A stretch of DNA of 64,000 nt from Streptomyces cynarae (lineage in GTDB: Bacteria; Actinomycetota; Actinomycetes; Streptomycetales; Streptomycetaceae), in assembly GCF_025642135.1 (NCBI RefSeq), contig NZ_CP106793.1:8028001-8092000 (forward strand), written 5' to 3'. The translations under genes were made by a program, and so were the position numbers. Every line of letters starts with the position of its first letter. Position 1 is the stretch's first letter. The notes under the pieces were generated by a model. That model was not told the origin of the DNA and did not search any database. It was given only the letters and a program-made list of their open reading frames with translations. Of the stretch, positions 26,811-34,228 are shown one piece after another.

Positions 26811-27851
26811 TCAGCTCCTGGCGTCCGCGAGGATGTCGCGGACCATCGGGAGCACCTTCGTGCCGTACAGCTCGACGGCGCGCAGACGAGCGCTGACCGG
26901 CTGTGCCCCCGCGGTGTAGATGAGGTCGAACCGGCCGACACCGAGTGCCTCGATGGCGCGGGCCATCTTGCGGGCGACCGTCTCGGGCGAGCCGATGTAG
27001 AGGGAGCCGTGCTCGATCTCGGCGTCGTACTCCTCCTTGCGGACCGGCGGCCAGCCCCGCAGCGCGCCGATGCGGTCCCGGATGACCCGGTAGTACGGCC
27101 AGTGCAACTCCCGGGCCTCCTCATCCGTGTCGGCGATGAAGCCCGGCGAGTGCATTCCGACCGGATGGGCCGTCGTACCGAACTTGTCGGTGGCGCGCTG
27201 GTAGAGATCGATGTACGGGGCGAAGCGTTGCGGGTTCCCGCCGATGATGGCGATCATCAGCGGGAAGCCGTAGTGCGCGGTGCGGATGACCGACTGGGGT
27301 GATCCGCCGACCCCGACCCACGTGGTCAGGTGCCCGGACTCGGTCTTGGGGAAGACGTCGGCGTTCTCCAGCGGGGCCCGCTTGGTGCCGCTCCAGGTGA
27401 CGGGCTTCTCCTCGAGCAGCTTGGCGAACAGCTCGATCTTCTCCTCGAAGAGCACGTCGTAATCGCTCAGGTCGTATCCGAAGAGGGGGAAGGACTCCGT
27501 GAAGGAGCCGCGCCCGAGGATGACCTCGGCCCGGCCGTCGGAGAGCGCGTCCACGGTCGAGAAGCGCTGGAAGACGCGGACCGGATCGTCGGAGCTCAGC
27601 ACGGTCACGCCGGAGCCGAGACGGATACGACGGGTGCGGGTGGCGATGCCGGCGAGCACCGTCTCCGGAGTCGAGATCGCGTACTCGGGGCGGTGATGCT
27701 CGCCGAGGGCGATGACGTCGACGCCGATCTCGTCCGCGAGAACGGCCTCGTCGACGACCTGCCGGATGGCCCGTGCGTAGGACACCGGGTTCCCGGAGTC
27801 GTCCTCCGGCACATCGCCGAATGTGTCCAGACCGAAGACGAGATCAGACAT
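26811..27851 (-). CDS. LLM-class (luciferase-like) flavin- or F420-dependent oxidoreductase
   Basis: A 346-residue TIM-barrel enzyme starting at ATG 27851 after CAGGAG. Family stretches are [58 protein letters not shown] and [18 protein letters not shown]. Members use FMNH2 or F420H2 to oxidise or reduce diverse substrates. It is first in a two-gene operon with the F420-NADP oxidoreductase-like gene. Twin TTGA-N4-TCAA boxes lie 25-64 bp upstream, so the MarR protein very likely represses it. Which cofactor it uses cannot be settled from sequence alone. Confidence 0.88.
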   Translation of the reverse strand: MSDLVFGLDTFGDVPEDDSGNPVSYARAIRQVVDEAVLADEIGVDVIALGEHHRPEYAISTPETVLAGIATRTRRIRLGSGVTVLSSDDPVRVFQRFSTVDALSDGRAEVILGRGSFTESFPLFGYDLSDYDVLFEEKIELFAKLLEEKPVTWSGTKRAPLENADVFPKTESGHLTTWVGVGGSPQSVIRTAHYGFPLMIAIIGGNPQRFAPYIDLYQRATDKFGTTAHPVGMHSPGFIADTDEEARELHWPYYRVIRDRIGALRGWPPVRKEEYDAEIEHGSLYIGSPETVARKMARAIEALGVGRFDLIYTAGAQPVSARLRAVELYGTKVLPMVRDILADARS

Positions 27852-27875
27852 GGTGGACTCCTGAGAAACCGATGG

Positions 27876-27915
27876 TTGATGTGTCAATAATCCAGGTGGG
27901 CTATTGACGTGTCAA
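27876..27915. promoter_or_regulatory. Twin MarR operators in the LLM/MarR divergent promoter
   Basis: TTGATGTGTCAA (27876-27887) and TTGACGTGTCAA (27904-27915) are exact TTGA-N4-TCAA sites with 28-bp centre-to-centre spacing. Their flanks (GGTTGA and TCAACC) also form a larger imperfect inverted repeat. They lie immediately upstream of the LLM gene. Confidence 0.8.
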
Positions 27916-27957
27916 CCAAGTCGCTCCGGCGCCGGATGTGCTCGGTGCATGCGCACG

Positions 27958-27969
27958 GTGATATATCAA
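27958..27969. promoter_or_regulatory. MarR-type box upstream of the marR-type gene
   Basis: GTGATATATCAA contains the perfect palindrome TGATATATCA and matches TTGA-N4-TCAA with one change. It lies 35 bp before the GTG at 28004, a position suited to autorepression. Confidence 0.65.
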
Positions 27970-28003
27970 CAATTTGGCTAGACTCGTCCTCGTGGAGGAT
28001 TCA

Positions 28004-28456
28004 GTGAACTGGTTGACCGCGGAGGAGCAGCACGCATGGCGGAGCTTCGTCCGGTTGCATGAGCGACTGGGCGGCCGCTTGGCGCGCCTGTTGCAGACGG
28101 AATCCAATCTGTCCGCCGCGGATTTCGCGGTCCTGGTCAACCTCACGGATGTGCCGGAGGGGCGGCGGCGCTACCAGGACCTCGCACTTGCACTGGAGTG
28201 GGAGAAGAGCCGGATGTCCCACCACATCGCGCGCATGGCCGGGCGGGGGCTCGTAGTGCGGGAGGAGTGCCTCGAGGACGGGCGGGGAGCCTTCGTGGCG
28301 ATCACGGAGGCAGGTCGTGCGGCCATCGAGGCGGCGGCCCCGCTGCACGTGAAGGCGGTTCGCTCCCTGTTCCTGGACCATGTCACACCGGCGGAGCTGC
28401 GGACGGTGGCGGAGGTCTCCGAGCGCGTGGTGGAGAAGCTGGAAGAGGAAGCCTGA
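28004..28456 (+). CDS. MarR-family repressor of the flavin/F420 redox module
   Basis: A 150-residue winged-helix regulator. GTG at 28004 follows GGAGG at a spacing of about five; other upstream in-frame codons lack such a site. MarR features are AAWRACRLL-like dimer helix (here FVRLHERLGGRLARLLQ), LSAADFAVLVNLTD, recognition helix EWEKSRMSHHIARMAGRGLV and the wing EECLEDGRGAFVAIT. It is divergent from the LLM operon with three operator-like boxes between them; further boxes lie before the FMN reductase and at 28600. There is no Cys in the DNA-binding domain, so thiol switching is unlikely. A phenolic or substrate ligand is possible. Confidence 0.9.
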   Translation: MNWLTAEEQHAWRSFVRLHERLGGRLARLLQTESNLSAADFAVLVNLTDVPEGRRRYQDLALALEWEKSRMSHHIARMAGRGLVVREECLEDGRGAFVAITEAGRAAIEAAAPLHVKAVRSLFLDHVTPAELRTVAEVSERVVEKLEEEA

Positions 28457-28597
28457 CCGACCGACCGGCCGGCCGTGGGTGGTCGTGGTGAATGGCCGAC
28501 GGCTTCGATCGTCGACGATCGGGCCGCGATGTCCTCGTGGCTGCGTCCGACGTTGCCCGCCTGGAATAGAGGCGGTCCGGCGCATGTTCGGGCAGTC

Positions 28598-28613
28598 GGT
28601 TGATGTATCAACC
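28598..28613. promoter_or_regulatory. Isolated perfect MarR-type palindrome (GGTTGATGTATCAACC)
   Basis: Seven-bp perfect arms with a 2-base centre containing TTGATGTATCAA. It lies directly in front of a remnant that resembles the end of an LLM gene, 131 bp before the TPR gene start. It may be a leftover operator or may still act on the TPR gene. Confidence 0.6.
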
Positions 28614-28740
28614 GCAGCTGGACATGTTCGGTGATGAGGAGGTCGTACCCGTGCTGCGCAAGGAGTTCGCGACGAACCGGCCGGCCGACGTTTTCGACGC
28701 CCCCACCCACGCGTCACTGGTCGCAGCCCCTGGAGGAGGA
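28614..28740 (+). pseudogene. Remnant of a C-terminus, probably from a luciferase-like oxidoreductase
   Basis: The 287-bp gap before the TPR gene contains, in the same frame, LDMFGDEEVVPVLRKEFATN and RPADVFDAPTHASLVAA. By memory this is the standard tail of many LLM-class flavin oxidoreductases (E-x-x-x-P-x-LRKEFA then RPxxVxDAPTHxSLV). No barrel core precedes it. It runs in frame into the TPR ATG through a glycine stretch (PGGGL), so translation from an upstream start could yield a fusion, although the strong internal ribosome site argues for separate translation. Confidence 0.5.
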
Positions 28741-28743
28741 CTG

Positions 28744-29175
28744 ATGAGCGACACCTTCAACGACTACCCGGCGACGGGCGGCGTCGCGCCGGACCGCTGG
28801 GCGAGCGCCCTGCACCTGTTCGACAGCGGCGCCGGCGTCCCGCACGAGGAGACCACGGCGGAGCGCTGGGAGCGGGCCCGGCTGCTGTTCGAGGCGAGGG
28901 ATTACACCGGGGCCGCGAAACTGCTCGCCGCCGTAGTCGAGGAGGTCCCCGAGCAGACCGCGCCCCGGCTGCTGCTGGCCCGCGCCTACTACCACTCGGC
29001 ACAGCTGCGGCGTGCCGAGGAGCAGCTGCGGCAGATCATCGACCGTGACCCCGTGGAGCACTACGCCCACCTGATGCTGGGCCGCACCCTGCAACGTCAG
29101 GGCCGTCACGAGGACGCCGCACCCTGGCTGCGCATGGCCGCCGCTTTCACCGGAGAGCTCCCGGCCGACGACTGA
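28744..29175 (+). CDS. Small tetratricopeptide-repeat protein
   Basis: A 143-residue soluble protein. ATG at 28744 follows GGAGGAGGA. After a 35-residue leader there are about two and a half TPR motifs (WERARLLFEARDYTGAAKLL; PRLLLARAYYHSAQLRRAEEQL; AHLMLGRTLQRQGRHEDAAPWL). TPRs mediate protein-protein contacts; no enzymatic residues are seen. Similar short TPR proteins occur in Streptomyces without assigned role. A very strong terminator follows. Confidence 0.8.
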   Translation: MSDTFNDYPATGGVAPDRWASALHLFDSGAGVPHEETTAERWERARLLFEARDYTGAAKLLAAVVEEVPEQTAPRLLLARAYYHSAQLRRAEEQLRQIIDRDPVEHYAHLMLGRTLQRQGRHEDAAPWLRMAAAFTGELPADD

Positions 29176-29305
29176 CATGCCACCGGTGGTGCGACAGCGG
29201 GTGGCGGGTACCGTCCACCGGGCCCGCCGCTCACGTCCCGCCGGGGCACAATGAATCCCCCTCTGTACGCATTCCGAGATGTCGTTTTCCCGTGGGCGGT
29301 CAGCG

Positions 29306-29344
29306 GCGTGGCCCCGTTCCCGATCGACGGGAACGGGGCCACGC
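29306..29344. terminator. Perfect 17-bp bidirectional terminator hairpin
   Basis: Arms 29306-29322 and 29328-29344 pair perfectly around a 5-base loop between convergent genes ending at 29175 and 29357. It is the longest perfect stem noticed in the window. TTTTCCCG precedes it, giving a U-rich run for minus-strand transcripts. Confidence 0.85.
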
Positions 29345-29356
29345 GGGGAAGGGGGC

Positions 29357-30127
29357 TTACAGGGCGGCTGCGGCGCTGTGGAGGTTCTTGGCGGCCAGGG
29401 CGAGTCCTTCCGTCTGGGAGTAGGCGGCGTCCTCCTGCTCGATGTTGACGGCCATGTCGGGGTCGATCTCGGAGAGGGTGCGCAGGAACTCGGTCCAGAA
29501 GGCGACGTCGTTTCCGAGGCCGACGGCGACGAACTTCCACGCCGGGTTCTCCGGCCAGGCGTTGCACCAGAAGCCGTACCCGGTGGGCACCTTGCCGGGC
29601 GCGTCGGCGGGCACGCGGGTGAACGACGTGTCCAGGACGCCGCGGATGTCCGCGCCGGGGCACAACGTCGCGTCCTTGGCGGCGGCGTGGAACACCAGCG
29701 GGCCCAGCCACTTGATCGAGGCGATGACGTTCATGCCCTGCCACATCAGGTGCGAGGGGTCCATCTCCGCGCCGACGTTGGTGGCGCCGGTCTCTTCGAC
29801 GAGCCGCTTCAAAGTGACGGGGGAGAACACCAGGTTGTGCGGGTGCATCTCGATGGCGACCCGGACGTCGTTCTCCCGGGCGAGGGCGTCGATCTCCTTC
29901 CAGAACTCGACGGCCACGCCCCACTGGTAGTCCAGGACGTCCATGTACACGCCGTCCCACGGGTTCACCACCCAGGAGGGGTACTCGGCGTCGGGGTCGG
30001 ACCCGGGGGTGCCGGACATGGTCACGACGTGCTTCACACCGAGCAGGCCCGCGAGCCGGATGGTTCGGCGCAGGTCGTCGGCGTGCTTCGGGCCGACACC
30101 CGGGAGCGGGTTGAGCGGGTGAGCGTG
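29357..30127 (-). pseudogene. Sugar phosphate isomerase/epimerase (xylose-isomerase-like TIM barrel), 5'-truncated
   Basis: About 256 codons of open frame match the C-terminal two-thirds to three-quarters of a TIM-barrel isomerase/epimerase. Metal-site-like stretches are VRVAIEMHPHNLV, NVGAEMDPSHLMW and FHAAAKDATL, and the end AVNIEQEDAAYSQTEGL is typical. The frame reads back through NPLPGVGPKHADDLRRTIRL, where the family is still recognisable, to a TGA at 30128-30130. There the similarity stops; the first ~90 residues and the promoter are missing. A GTG at 30037 could only give a 226-residue fragment. The divergent LacI gene starts 39 bp from the break. Confidence 0.75.
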
Positions 30128-30168
30128 TCAAGGGCGTCGGGCGAGGAGATCGCTGCCAGGAGGCAGAA

Positions 30169-30210
30169 GTGGACGAAGCCGGTTCGGAAGTGGACGAAGC
30201 CGGTTCGGAA
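30169..30210 (+). repeat. Two perfect 21-bp tandem copies at the LacI start
   Basis: 30169-30189 and 30190-30210 are identical, so two consecutive GTG codons could start translation; only the first has AGGAGG at proper distance. The duplication adds seven residues ahead of the HTH. Confidence 0.9.
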
Positions 30211-31221
30211 GGTCGCCGGAACGGCACGACGAAGCGCCCACGGCTGGAGGACGTGGCGGCCCGTGTGGGCGTGTCCACGGCGTCCGTCTCCCTGGTGCTG
30301 AGCGGTGTGCCCGGACCCAGCGAGCGCACCCGGCAACGGGTTCTGAGGGCCGCCGCCGAACTGGGCTACCAGGTCGATCGAACCGCCAGCCTCCTGGCCG
30401 GCAGGCGCACCCGGCTGCTCGGCGTCATGGTCGACGTCCACAGCCCCTTCCATGCCGAACTGGTCGAGCATCTGCACACGGCCGCCGAGGAGGTCGGCTA
30501 CGACCTCGTCCTGAGCACCCAGACCCGCACCCGCGACGAGCACACCGCGGTCGAGACACTGCTGGCCTTTCGCAGCGAGGCTCTGATCCTGCTCGGCCCC
30601 ACCGCCCCCGCCGACACGCTCGCCTCCCTCGACCGCAAGGCGCCCGTCATCGCCGTCGGCCGTCGGATCGCCGACGGGGAACTGGACGTCGTGCGCACCG
30701 CGGACGACGACGGGGTCGGCCAGATCGTCGACCACCTGGTGGCTCTCGGGCACCGCACGATCGCGTACGTGGACGGCGGCAAGGGCGTGATCGCCACGGA
30801 CCGGCGCCGCGGGTACCGCACCGCGATGCGTCGCCATGGCCTGGACGCCCACATCCGGATCCTGCACGGGGACAACACCGAAGCGGCCGGCGAACGCGCC
30901 GCCCGCCACCTCCTCGACTCCGGCGACCTGCCCACCGCCGTCGTCGCCTACAACGACCAGTGCGCCATCGGGGTCCTGGCCACGCTCGCACGCGCCGGCG
31001 TCGCCGTCCCCGGCGAGGTGTCCGTGGCCGGCTACGACGACGACCGGCTCTCCCGGTTGAGCTGCTTCAATCTGACCACGGTGAGTCAGGGGGCGGAGGA
31101 ACAGGCTCGACATGCGGTGGCGGCCGCCGTCGAACGCCTCGACCAGGGCCGCACCACGCCGCGCGAGGTCGTCCTCACCCCCCACCTCGTCGTACGTGGC
31201 ACCACGGCCGCGCCTCGCTGA
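30169..31221 (+). CDS. LacI-family transcriptional regulator
   Basis: A 350-residue LacI/GalR protein. GTG at 30169 follows AGGAGG with a 5-base gap. The N-terminus has a duplicated heptapeptide (DEAGSEV, DEAGSEG) before the HTH (LEDVAARVGVSTASVSLVLSG) and hinge (VDRTASLLAGRRT). The sensor domain is standard (LLGVMVDVHSPFHAELVEHL; SVAGYDDDRLSRLS). Its natural target was presumably the divergent sugar isomerase, now truncated, and the intergenic operator region seems to have been lost. Whether it still controls anything is unknown. Confidence 0.9.
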   Translation: MDEAGSEVDEAGSEGRRNGTTKRPRLEDVAARVGVSTASVSLVLSGVPGPSERTRQRVLRAAAELGYQVDRTASLLAGRRTRLLGVMVDVHSPFHAELVEHLHTAAEEVGYDLVLSTQTRTRDEHTAVETLLAFRSEALILLGPTAPADTLASLDRKAPVIAVGRRIADGELDVVRTADDDGVGQIVDHLVALGHRTIAYVDGGKGVIATDRRRGYRTAMRRHGLDAHIRILHGDNTEAAGERAARHLLDSGDLPTAVVAYNDQCAIGVLATLARAGVAVPGEVSVAGYDDDRLSRLSCFNLTTVSQGAEEQARHAVAAAVERLDQGRTTPREVVLTPHLVVRGTTAAPR

Positions 31222-31485
31222 TCCGGTACGCGGCACCGCTGCGAGCCTCGCCGATCCGGTCGAGTAGGGAGAAGCCGCCCTCTGCCCGAGTCGCGATGAG
31301 CGCCCGCTGCTCCAGGACTGCGACCGGGTTCCTCTCTGCTGGTAGGCGCAGCCTCCCACGCCACGTCAGGCGGGCTCACCCGTACACGCGGCGCAGGGCT
31401 TCGCAGTGGAAAATTGTCGACCGGTTGTCTACTTTGGGGGAGCCGACGCCGACAAGGTGGCCGGCCCCCATCGAAAGGACACATC

Positions 31486-32202
31486 ATGAGCACCACCGGC
31501 CGGCAGAAGGTCGCGGTCATCACCGGTGCGTCGCAGGGCATCGGTGCCGCCCTGGTCGACGCCTACCGCAAACTCGGCTACGGCGTCGTCGCGACGTCCC
31601 GCGGCATTGCCCCTTCGGAGGATCCGAACGTCCTCACCGTTCAGGGCGACATCGCCGACCCTGCCACCGCCGAACGCGTCATCGCGGCCGGGCTCGAGCG
31701 CTTCGGCCGTATCGACGCCCTGGTCAACAACGCCGGCATCTTCGTGGCCAAGCCGTTCACCGAGTACACGCAGGGTGACTACGACGCAGTCACCGGCATC
31801 AATCTGAGCGGTTTCTTCCGTATCACCCAGCTCGTGGTCGAGCAGATGGTCCGCCAGGGAGGCGGGCACGTCGTCCAGATCACCACCAGCCTGGTCGACC
31901 ACGCGAACTCCGCGGTGCCCTCAGTGCTCGCGTCGCTGACCAAGGGCGGCCTGCAGTCCGCGACCAAGGCCCTGGCCATCGAGTACGCCACCCGAGGTGT
32001 CCGCAGCAACGCCGTCGCGCTCGGCGTCATCAAGACGCCGATGCACTCCGAGGAGTATCACGACACGCTCGCCGGCCTGCATCCGCTCGGCCGGATGGGC
32101 GAGGTGGGCGACGTCGTCGACGCGGTCGTCTACCTGGAGAACGCCCCGTTCGTCACCGGAGAGATCCTCCACGTCGACGGCGGCCAGAGCGCTGGTCACT
32201 GA
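31486..32202 (+). CDS. SDR-family oxidoreductase lacking the usual catalytic Tyr
   Basis: A 238-residue short-chain dehydrogenase. ATG 31486 follows GAAAGG. The cofactor motif is TGASQGIGAALVDAY, NNAG is present (ALVNNAGIF), and the end is GEILHVDGGQSAGH. In the active-site region the usual Y-x-x-x-K reads A-S-L-T-K (SVLASLTKGGLQSATKALA), so the catalytic Tyr is absent although Ser and Lys remain. This LASLTKGG pattern recurs, from memory, in a defined SDR subgroup, so it may be a functional variant. The preceding 264-bp gap (31222-31485) holds no convincing gene; ATTGTCGACCGGTTGTC near 31415 is a weak operator-like sequence. Confidence 0.85.
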   Translation: MSTTGRQKVAVITGASQGIGAALVDAYRKLGYGVVATSRGIAPSEDPNVLTVQGDIADPATAERVIAAGLERFGRIDALVNNAGIFVAKPFTEYTQGDYDAVTGINLSGFFRITQLVVEQMVRQGGGHVVQITTSLVDHANSAVPSVLASLTKGGLQSATKALAIEYATRGVRSNAVALGVIKTPMHSEEYHDTLAGLHPLGRMGEVGDVVDAVVYLENAPFVTGEILHVDGGQSAGH

Positions 32203-32320
32203 CCAGGGCGTCCGGGCCTCTGGTCCCCGCTCGTGCAAACAGTGAAGCCGACGTGCACCTCCGTCCGGGTTGTGGACGCCCGGCCGGAGGCGCGTCGCGA
32301 GACGGCGTCTCGGCGGCTGG

Positions 32321-33253
32321 TCAGTCGGTGGTGGCAGGGGTGGCAGGGGTGTGGAAGTAGTGGCCCTTGTCGAGATCGGCGAGGAGGTCGGGCTGGGTCG
32401 GTTCCCAGTCCAGCAGTTCGCGCGTCAGGGTGTTCGACGCCGGGGCGTCGGCGCGGAGGAAGGCGCCCAGCCAGGAGAAGTGCTCGGACGCGCCCTCGGG
32501 GGCCACGGAGGCCCTCGGCACGTCGAGGTGACGACCGATCACCTCGGCGATCTCGCGGATCGCGACGCCCTCTTCCGCGGCGCCGTGCAACACCGATCCG
32601 GCGGGGGCCTTCTCGACCGCCAGACGGAACAGCCGTGCGGCGTCGAGACGGTGGACGGCCGGCCAGCGGTTGGCGCCGTCGCCGATGTAGCCGGAGACGC
32701 CCTTCCTGCGGGCAATGGCCACCAGGGTCGCCGTGAAGCCGTTGTCTCCTTCGCCGTGGCAGGTCGGAGAGAGTCGTACCACGGATGAGCGCACGCCGCG
32801 CGAGGCGAGTGCGAGCACCGCCTGCGCGGTGGCCTGGCGGATCGATGTCGGCGAGCCGTCGATCGTGGGCATGTCCCGCTCGGTCGCCACGCGCCCGGGC
32901 GCGATTCCGACGAGGCCGGAGGCGAGGACGAAGGGGCGGTCCGTGCCGGCGAGCGCGTCGCCGAAGGCGTCGACGGCGCGGCGATCGGCCTCGGCGGCGC
33001 CCTGGAAGTCGCCGGTGAAGGCGATGTCGTGCTTGAAGGCGAGGTGGATCACCCCGTCCGAGGCGGCGGCCGTGTCCCTCAGGACGCCGAGGTCGTCGAG
33101 AGTGCCGCGGACGGCCTCCGCTCCGGCCGCGGCCAGCGCGTCGGCGGAGGCGTCGGAGCGGGCGAGCCCGACGACCCGGTGCCCCGCGTCGATGAGCTCG
33201 GGCACGACGGCGGAACCGATCCAGCCGGACGCGCCGGTGACAAAGATGCGCAT
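32321..33253 (-). CDS. NAD(P)-dependent epimerase/dehydratase-family (extended SDR) protein
   Basis: A 310-residue atypical SDR starting at ATG 33253. Cofactor motif is FVTGASGWIGSAVVPELIDAG. SSVVRLSPTCHGEGDNGF and the C-terminal substrate lobe (AEVIGRHLDVPRASV) follow the pattern of NAD-dependent epimerase/dehydratase-like reductases. The usual Y-x-x-x-K is not obvious in the SIRQATAQAVLAL region. It is divergent from a TetR gene, with twin operator-like boxes between them, and is probably induced by whatever that repressor senses. Function beyond the fold is unknown. Confidence 0.85.
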   Translation of the reverse strand: MRIFVTGASGWIGSAVVPELIDAGHRVVGLARSDASADALAAAGAEAVRGTLDDLGVLRDTAAASDGVIHLAFKHDIAFTGDFQGAAEADRRAVDAFGDALAGTDRPFVLASGLVGIAPGRVATERDMPTIDGSPTSIRQATAQAVLALASRGVRSSVVRLSPTCHGEGDNGFTATLVAIARRKGVSGYIGDGANRWPAVHRLDAARLFRLAVEKAPAGSVLHGAAEEGVAIREIAEVIGRHLDVPRASVAPEGASEHFSWLGAFLRADAPASNTLTRELLDWEPTQPDLLADLDKGHYFHTPATPATTD

Positions 33254-33273
33254 GACAGAGACCCCGAACTGTT

Positions 33274-33324
33274 GATGTCAGTTACTGTCATCGACGCTAG
33301 CACCTGATGTCAGTCGCTGTCATC
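33274..33324. promoter_or_regulatory. Twin TetR-type operators between epimerase and tetR-type genes
   Basis: GATGTCAGTTACTGTCATC (33274-33292) and GATGTCAGTCGCTGTCATC (33306-33324) are imperfect palindromes sharing 17 of 19 bases, centred 32 bp apart. They cover the space between the divergent starts at 33253 and 33341. Confidence 0.8.
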
Positions 33325-33340
33325 ACGTTAGGATCGGTGC

Positions 33341-33907
33341 ATGGGTAGATGGGAGCCGAACGCGCGCGGGCGCCTGGCGACGGCGGCGTTGGAGCTTTAC
33401 AGCGAGCGCGGGTTCGAGCAGACCACCGTGGCCGAGATCGCCAGGAGGGCCGGGCTCACGGAGCGGACCTTCTTCCGGCACTACGCCGACAAGCGCGAGG
33501 TGCTGTTCGCCGGCTCCCGTGAACTGGAGGAGCTGCTCGTGCAGGCGGTCGCCGGCGCTCCGGAGTCCGCAGCGCCGATCGACGTGCTGGCGGTGGGCCT
33601 TGAGGCGGTCTCCAGGATGTTCGCCGACCGGCGCGAGCACGCGCGGAAGCGGCAGGCTGTGATCATGGCGAACGCGGAACTCCGGGAGCGCGAACTGATC
33701 AAGCTCGCCTCGATGTCGGCCGCGCTCGCCGACACCCTGCGCCGACGGGGCGTGGGGGAGCCGGCAGCGAGCCTGACCGCCGAGGCGGGGGTCGCCGTCT
33801 TCAAGGTCGGCTTCGAACGCTGGATCGCGGCGGCCGAGGAACGCGAGATGTCGCAGCTGATGCGGGAATCGCTGGACGAGCTCAAGGCCGTGGCTGCGGG
33901 AGGCTAG
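33341..33907 (+). CDS. TetR-family repressor
   Basis: A 188-residue TetR/AcrR-type regulator. The N-terminal HTH is textbook (RGRLATAALELYSERGFEQT; VAEIARRAGLTERTFFRHYADKREVLF). The C-terminal ligand domain is helical and non-diagnostic. It starts 17 bases after the second of two near-identical palindromes, so autorepression and control of the divergent epimerase gene are expected. The start codon has a poor ribosome site (GGATCGGTGC). Confidence 0.9.
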   Translation: MGRWEPNARGRLATAALELYSERGFEQTTVAEIARRAGLTERTFFRHYADKREVLFAGSRELEELLVQAVAGAPESAAPIDVLAVGLEAVSRMFADRREHARKRQAVIMANAELRERELIKLASMSAALADTLRRRGVGEPAASLTAEAGVAVFKVGFERWIAAAEEREMSQLMRESLDELKAVAAGG

Positions 33908-34228
33908 AGGAGGCGTACCCGGCGGCCTGCCGGGCGCCGCCGCTGACGGCCCCGCACGGCGCGGGCCTACACCGTGCGACGCGCCAACCCTCCTTTGCCG
34001 GACCGGACTTCATTCCTCACCGTCGGAGACTCGGCAGCCCCGATCCGAAGGCAACGACTCCGCACATCACGGGACGCCCGAGGGAATGGTCTCGGCGTGC
34101 GGCCACTACGATCGGACCCCAAGACAACCATTCGACCGGCGCGTTCAGTGCGTGCCGGTCGGGGTCGCCGATGCCAGGGTCCGCTCCCCGGGCTGCGGTG
34201 ATCTTCCTGCTCAGGAGGACCCTCCCGC
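33908..34228. other. 321-bp gap without a recognised gene
   Basis: Open frames here are short and lack coding character. A GC-rich inverted repeat (ggccccgcacggcgcgggcc, 33949-33968 region) may end the TetR transcript. The 3' end supplies the AGGAGG-like leader of the MMPL gene. No other element was seen. Confidence 0.6.

Noticed and set aside
31410..31440. TetR-like palindrome ATTGTCGACCGGTTGTCTAC before the SDR gene
   Set aside because: Only the right half is well formed; the left arm matches at three of seven positions.
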